The position numbers and the translations under genes are program-made. From the NCBI GenBank assembly GCA_937974415.1, contig CALJXB010000087.1:1-7093 (forward strand): a stretch of DNA of 7,093 nt. The letters are read 5' to 3'. Below the pieces are notes generated by a model. It searched no databases, was not told the origin of the DNA, and worked only from the letters and a program-made list of their open reading frames with translations. Below, piece by piece: positions 5,839-7,093 of the stretch. Source of the DNA: an uncultured Kiloniellales bacterium (lineage in GTDB: Bacteria; Pseudomonadota; Alphaproteobacteria; Kiloniellales; JAKSDN01). Within the stretch, counting starts at the first letter, position 1; each line of letters opens with the position of its first letter.

Positions 5839-5869
5839 GGAGAACGACGCAATGCGGCCTGTACCATGA
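5839..5869 (+). promoter_or_regulatory. Ribosome binding site with a five-codon leader ORF coupled to the PhzF-like gene
   Basis: GGAGA (5839-5843) is spaced eight bases from ATG 5852, which opens a five-codon frame, MRPVP, ending at TGA 5867-5869. That stop overlaps the ATG of the PhzF-like gene (5866-5868) as ATGA. The downstream start has no good ribosome site at its own normal distance, so ribosomes finishing the leader could restart on it. Chance is a real alternative for such a small frame. Confidence 0.35.
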
Positions 5870-6777
5870 TCGCGGTTCCCTTCGCCCTTTATGACGCCTT
5901 CTCAGAGACCGCCTTCGGGGGCAGCCAGGCCGGCGTCGTCTCCGACGCGGCGAAGCTTGATGACGAAACCAAGCGGCGGATCGCGAAGGAATTCGGCGCA
6001 CCGGCCACCGCCTTCGTGACCGCATCGGGCGAGCACTCCGTCTCCGCGCAATTCCGATCGACGGTCATGGAATTGCCCATGTGCGGGCACGGCACGATCG
6101 CTCTGATGACGAGGATTGTCGAGCTGGGCGTATTGAGTTGGAACGGCAGTGATAGGATCGACGTAGAGCTTTGCCTGGCGTCCGCCGGAGCGGCTGTCGA
6201 GATCACACGACGCGACGACGGCCGCCCTCTGGTCATGCTCGACGTTCGGACGCCGGACTTTCGCACGGACGCTGTGGACAACGCGCGCTTGGCACGGCTG
6301 CTGGGCCTGACCCCCGATGCCTTCTCCGCGAAATGGCCCATCGAGACGGCCGTCGGCGACTTCGTTCATCTGGTGGTGCCGGTCAAGGATTTGGCGGCGA
6401 TGCGCAAGATCGCGCCCGATTTCGGCGGATTGGTGGAGATCTGCCGCGACCACGGCATCGAAACCGTCGCCGCCTTCTGCACCGAGGTCGAACGGCCGGG
6501 GTCTAGGCTCCACGTTCGCGATTTCTGTCCTGCCGTCGGTGTGGCGGAATCCGCGGCTGCAGGCACGACCAATGCCGCTTTGACCGGCTATCTCATTCGC
6601 CATGGCATCGTGCGTCCGAACGGAGATGGGCGTGTCTCGATCCTGGCCGAGCAGGGCCACGAGATTTGCCGCCCGAGCACGATCCGCACGGTCGCCGATC
6701 TAAACGGGGACACGATCGACCGATTGCGGGTCGGCGGCGTGGCGACCAAGGTCGCAGACGGCCTCTTGCATATTTAG
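5866..6777 (+). CDS. PhzF-fold (DapF/PhzF-like) isomerase-family enzyme with an altered active site
   Basis: From ATG 5866 there are 303 residues, the usual PhzF length; a GTG at 5833 would add 11 unconserved residues. The two-lobed fold is indicated by 'YDAFSETAFGGSQAGVV' (9-25) at the start and 'AEQGHEICRPSTI' then 'LRVGGVATKVADGLL' (261-273, 287-301) at the end, matching the EQG-x4-RPS and terminal G-G signatures of PhzF. PhzF isomerises a dihydro-hydroxyanthranilate intermediate using Glu45, His74 and Asp208. Here the 'SET-F' segment reads 'PATAF' (46-50), so Glu is Ala47, and 'EDPATGSA' reads 'ESAAAGTT' (228-235), so Asp is Ser229. The His survives in M72-C73-G-H75-G-T77, which resembles the first catalytic-Cys motif of proline racemases. 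Phenazine synthesis is therefore unlikely; an epimerase, racemase or dehydratase for a small acid is possible. It is 17 bases ahead of the dipeptidase gene, so the two probably form an operon. Confidence 0.85.
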   Translation: MIAVPFALYDAFSETAFGGSQAGVVSDAAKLDDETKRRIAKEFGAPATAFVTASGEHSVSAQFRSTVMELPMCGHGTIALMTRIVELGVLSWNGSDRIDVELCLASAGAAVEITRRDDGRPLVMLDVRTPDFRTDAVDNARLARLLGLTPDAFSAKWPIETAVGDFVHLVVPVKDLAAMRKIAPDFGGLVEICRDHGIETVAAFCTEVERPGSRLHVRDFCPAVGVAESAAAGTTNAALTGYLIRHGIVRPNGDGRVSILAEQGHEICRPSTIRTVADLNGDTIDRLRVGGVATKVADGLLHI

Positions 6778-6785
6778 GGGAAGGA
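6777..6785 (+). promoter_or_regulatory. Ribosome binding site of the dipeptidase gene
   Basis: GGGGAAGGA begins at the last base of the PhzF-like stop codon and ends nine bases before ATG 6795. It fixes the dipeptidase start and supports co-transcription. Confidence 0.7.
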
Positions 6786-6794
6786 CCGCCGATC

Positions 6795-7093
6795 ATGATC
6801 TCCGCCGCCTCCTCGGACCGATCCCGGGCCCTTTACGAGTCCGCCCTGGTGTGGGACGCGCACGCCGGGGTCTTTCCGGACCCCAAGGTCGACCTGGCGC
6901 TGCTCTATGACTGGCGCGACCAAGGGGTCGACTATCTCAGCGTCAATGTCGGCTTCGACGTCATGGGCTGGCAGCAGACTCTGGCGACCCTGGCGGCCTA
7001 CCGCCGCTGGGTGCTGCGGCACCACGACGACTTTGTCCTGGCCGGATCCGTGGATGACATCGACCGCGCCAAAATCGAGGGCAAGTTCGCGCT
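6795..7093 (+). CDS. Membrane dipeptidase-like protein (peptidase family M19), N-terminal part (runs off the window)
   Basis: The first 99 codons are present. 'ALVWDAHAGVFPD' (17-29) aligns with the metal-binding start of M19 (renal-dipeptidase-type) zinc hydrolases, and 'WRDQGVDYLSVNVGFDV' (about 40-56), 'AAYRRWVLRHHDDFVLAGSVDDIDRA' (split around 67-92) and the start of the 'GKFA' strand follow the order usual in bacterial members. These TIM-barrel enzymes cleave dipeptides, often with a D-residue at the C-terminal side. In classical members the first motif is HxD; here it is H23-A-G25, so one zinc ligand is replaced or the enzyme belongs to a branch with altered metal binding. The remaining ligands (a bridging Glu and two His) are beyond the window. 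No signal peptide is evident, so a cytoplasmic site is likely despite the family name. It follows the PhzF-like gene by 17 bases with a strong ribosome site. Confidence 0.85.
   Translation, partial: MISAASSDRSRALYESALVWDAHAGVFPDPKVDLALLYDWRDQGVDYLSVNVGFDVMGWQQTLATLAAYRRWVLRHHDDFVLAGSVDDIDRAKIEGKFA

Noticed and set aside
5833..5865. GTG start at 5833 for the PhzF-like protein
   Set aside because: The extra 11 residues are unlike PhzF N termini, and there is no ribosome site before the GTG; the family pattern begins at ATG 5866.
5902..6660. 252-residue open frame on the minus strand opposite the PhzF-like gene
   Set aside because: It mirrors the codons of a clear PhzF-family protein and has no motif or ribosome site of its own.
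1..7093. tRNA or rRNA genes, CRISPR arrays, transposases, insertion-sequence ends
   Set aside because: No cloverleaf-like segment, regularly spaced repeat, transposase motif or flanking target duplication was seen.

Overview
The window is a high-GC bacterial chromosome segment with dense, ordinary gene packing and no mobile element, RNA gene or CRISPR array that I can see. Gene style points to an alphaproteobacterium: two GcvA-like LysR regulators, a Tat-exported family 5 peptide-binding protein, a phthalate-dioxygenase-type Rieske protein and an M19 dipeptidase. That assignment is an inference, and no species is claimed.

Layout. (1) Positions 1-1537, minus strand: the start of a gene that looks like a D-2-hydroxyacid dehydrogenase (cut by the window edge), preceded by a Rieske oxygenase large subunit whose stop overlaps the dehydrogenase start (ATGA). 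(2) Positions 1538-1662: a compact divergent control region with a perfect 13-bp palindrome, TTAGAATTTCTAA, that fits both a LysR box (T-N11-A) and two opposed promoters. (3) 1663-2601, plus strand: LysR regulator 1, which carries an unusual in-frame 12-bp tandem repeat. (4) 2602-2763: convergent gap with a strong hairpin. (5) 2764-4353, minus strand: the peptide-binding lipid-free Tat substrate, with no permease or ATPase gene beside it. (6) 4354-4781: a 428-base control region with an AT-rich block and a 10/13 match to the same palindrome. (7) 4782-5705, plus strand: LysR regulator 2. (8) 5706-5865: short gap holding an inverted repeat, an exact copy of the palindrome core AGAATTTCT, and a possible five-codon leader peptide. 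(9) 5866-6777: a PhzF-fold enzyme with an altered active site. (10) 6795-7093: the start of an M19 membrane-dipeptidase-like gene (cut by the window edge).

How they may work together. Each LysR gene is divergent from one minus-strand unit: regulator 1 from the Rieske/dehydrogenase pair, regulator 2 from the binding protein. Regulator 2 is also followed by the PhzF-like and dipeptidase genes. A plausible reading is uptake of a peptide or peptide-like compound by the binding protein, hydrolysis by the M19 enzyme and isomerisation or dehydration of a released acid by the PhzF-like enzyme, with an oxidative branch (Rieske oxygenase plus hydroxyacid dehydrogenase) under regulator 1. The shared palindrome hints that both halves are co-regulated. 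Substrates cannot be read from the sequence.

The most interesting points are the PhzF-like protein, which lacks the usual catalytic Glu and Asp but has a proline-racemase-like MCGHGT motif, and the operator-like palindrome seen at three intergenic places. I see no clear evidence for a wholly new multi-gene system.
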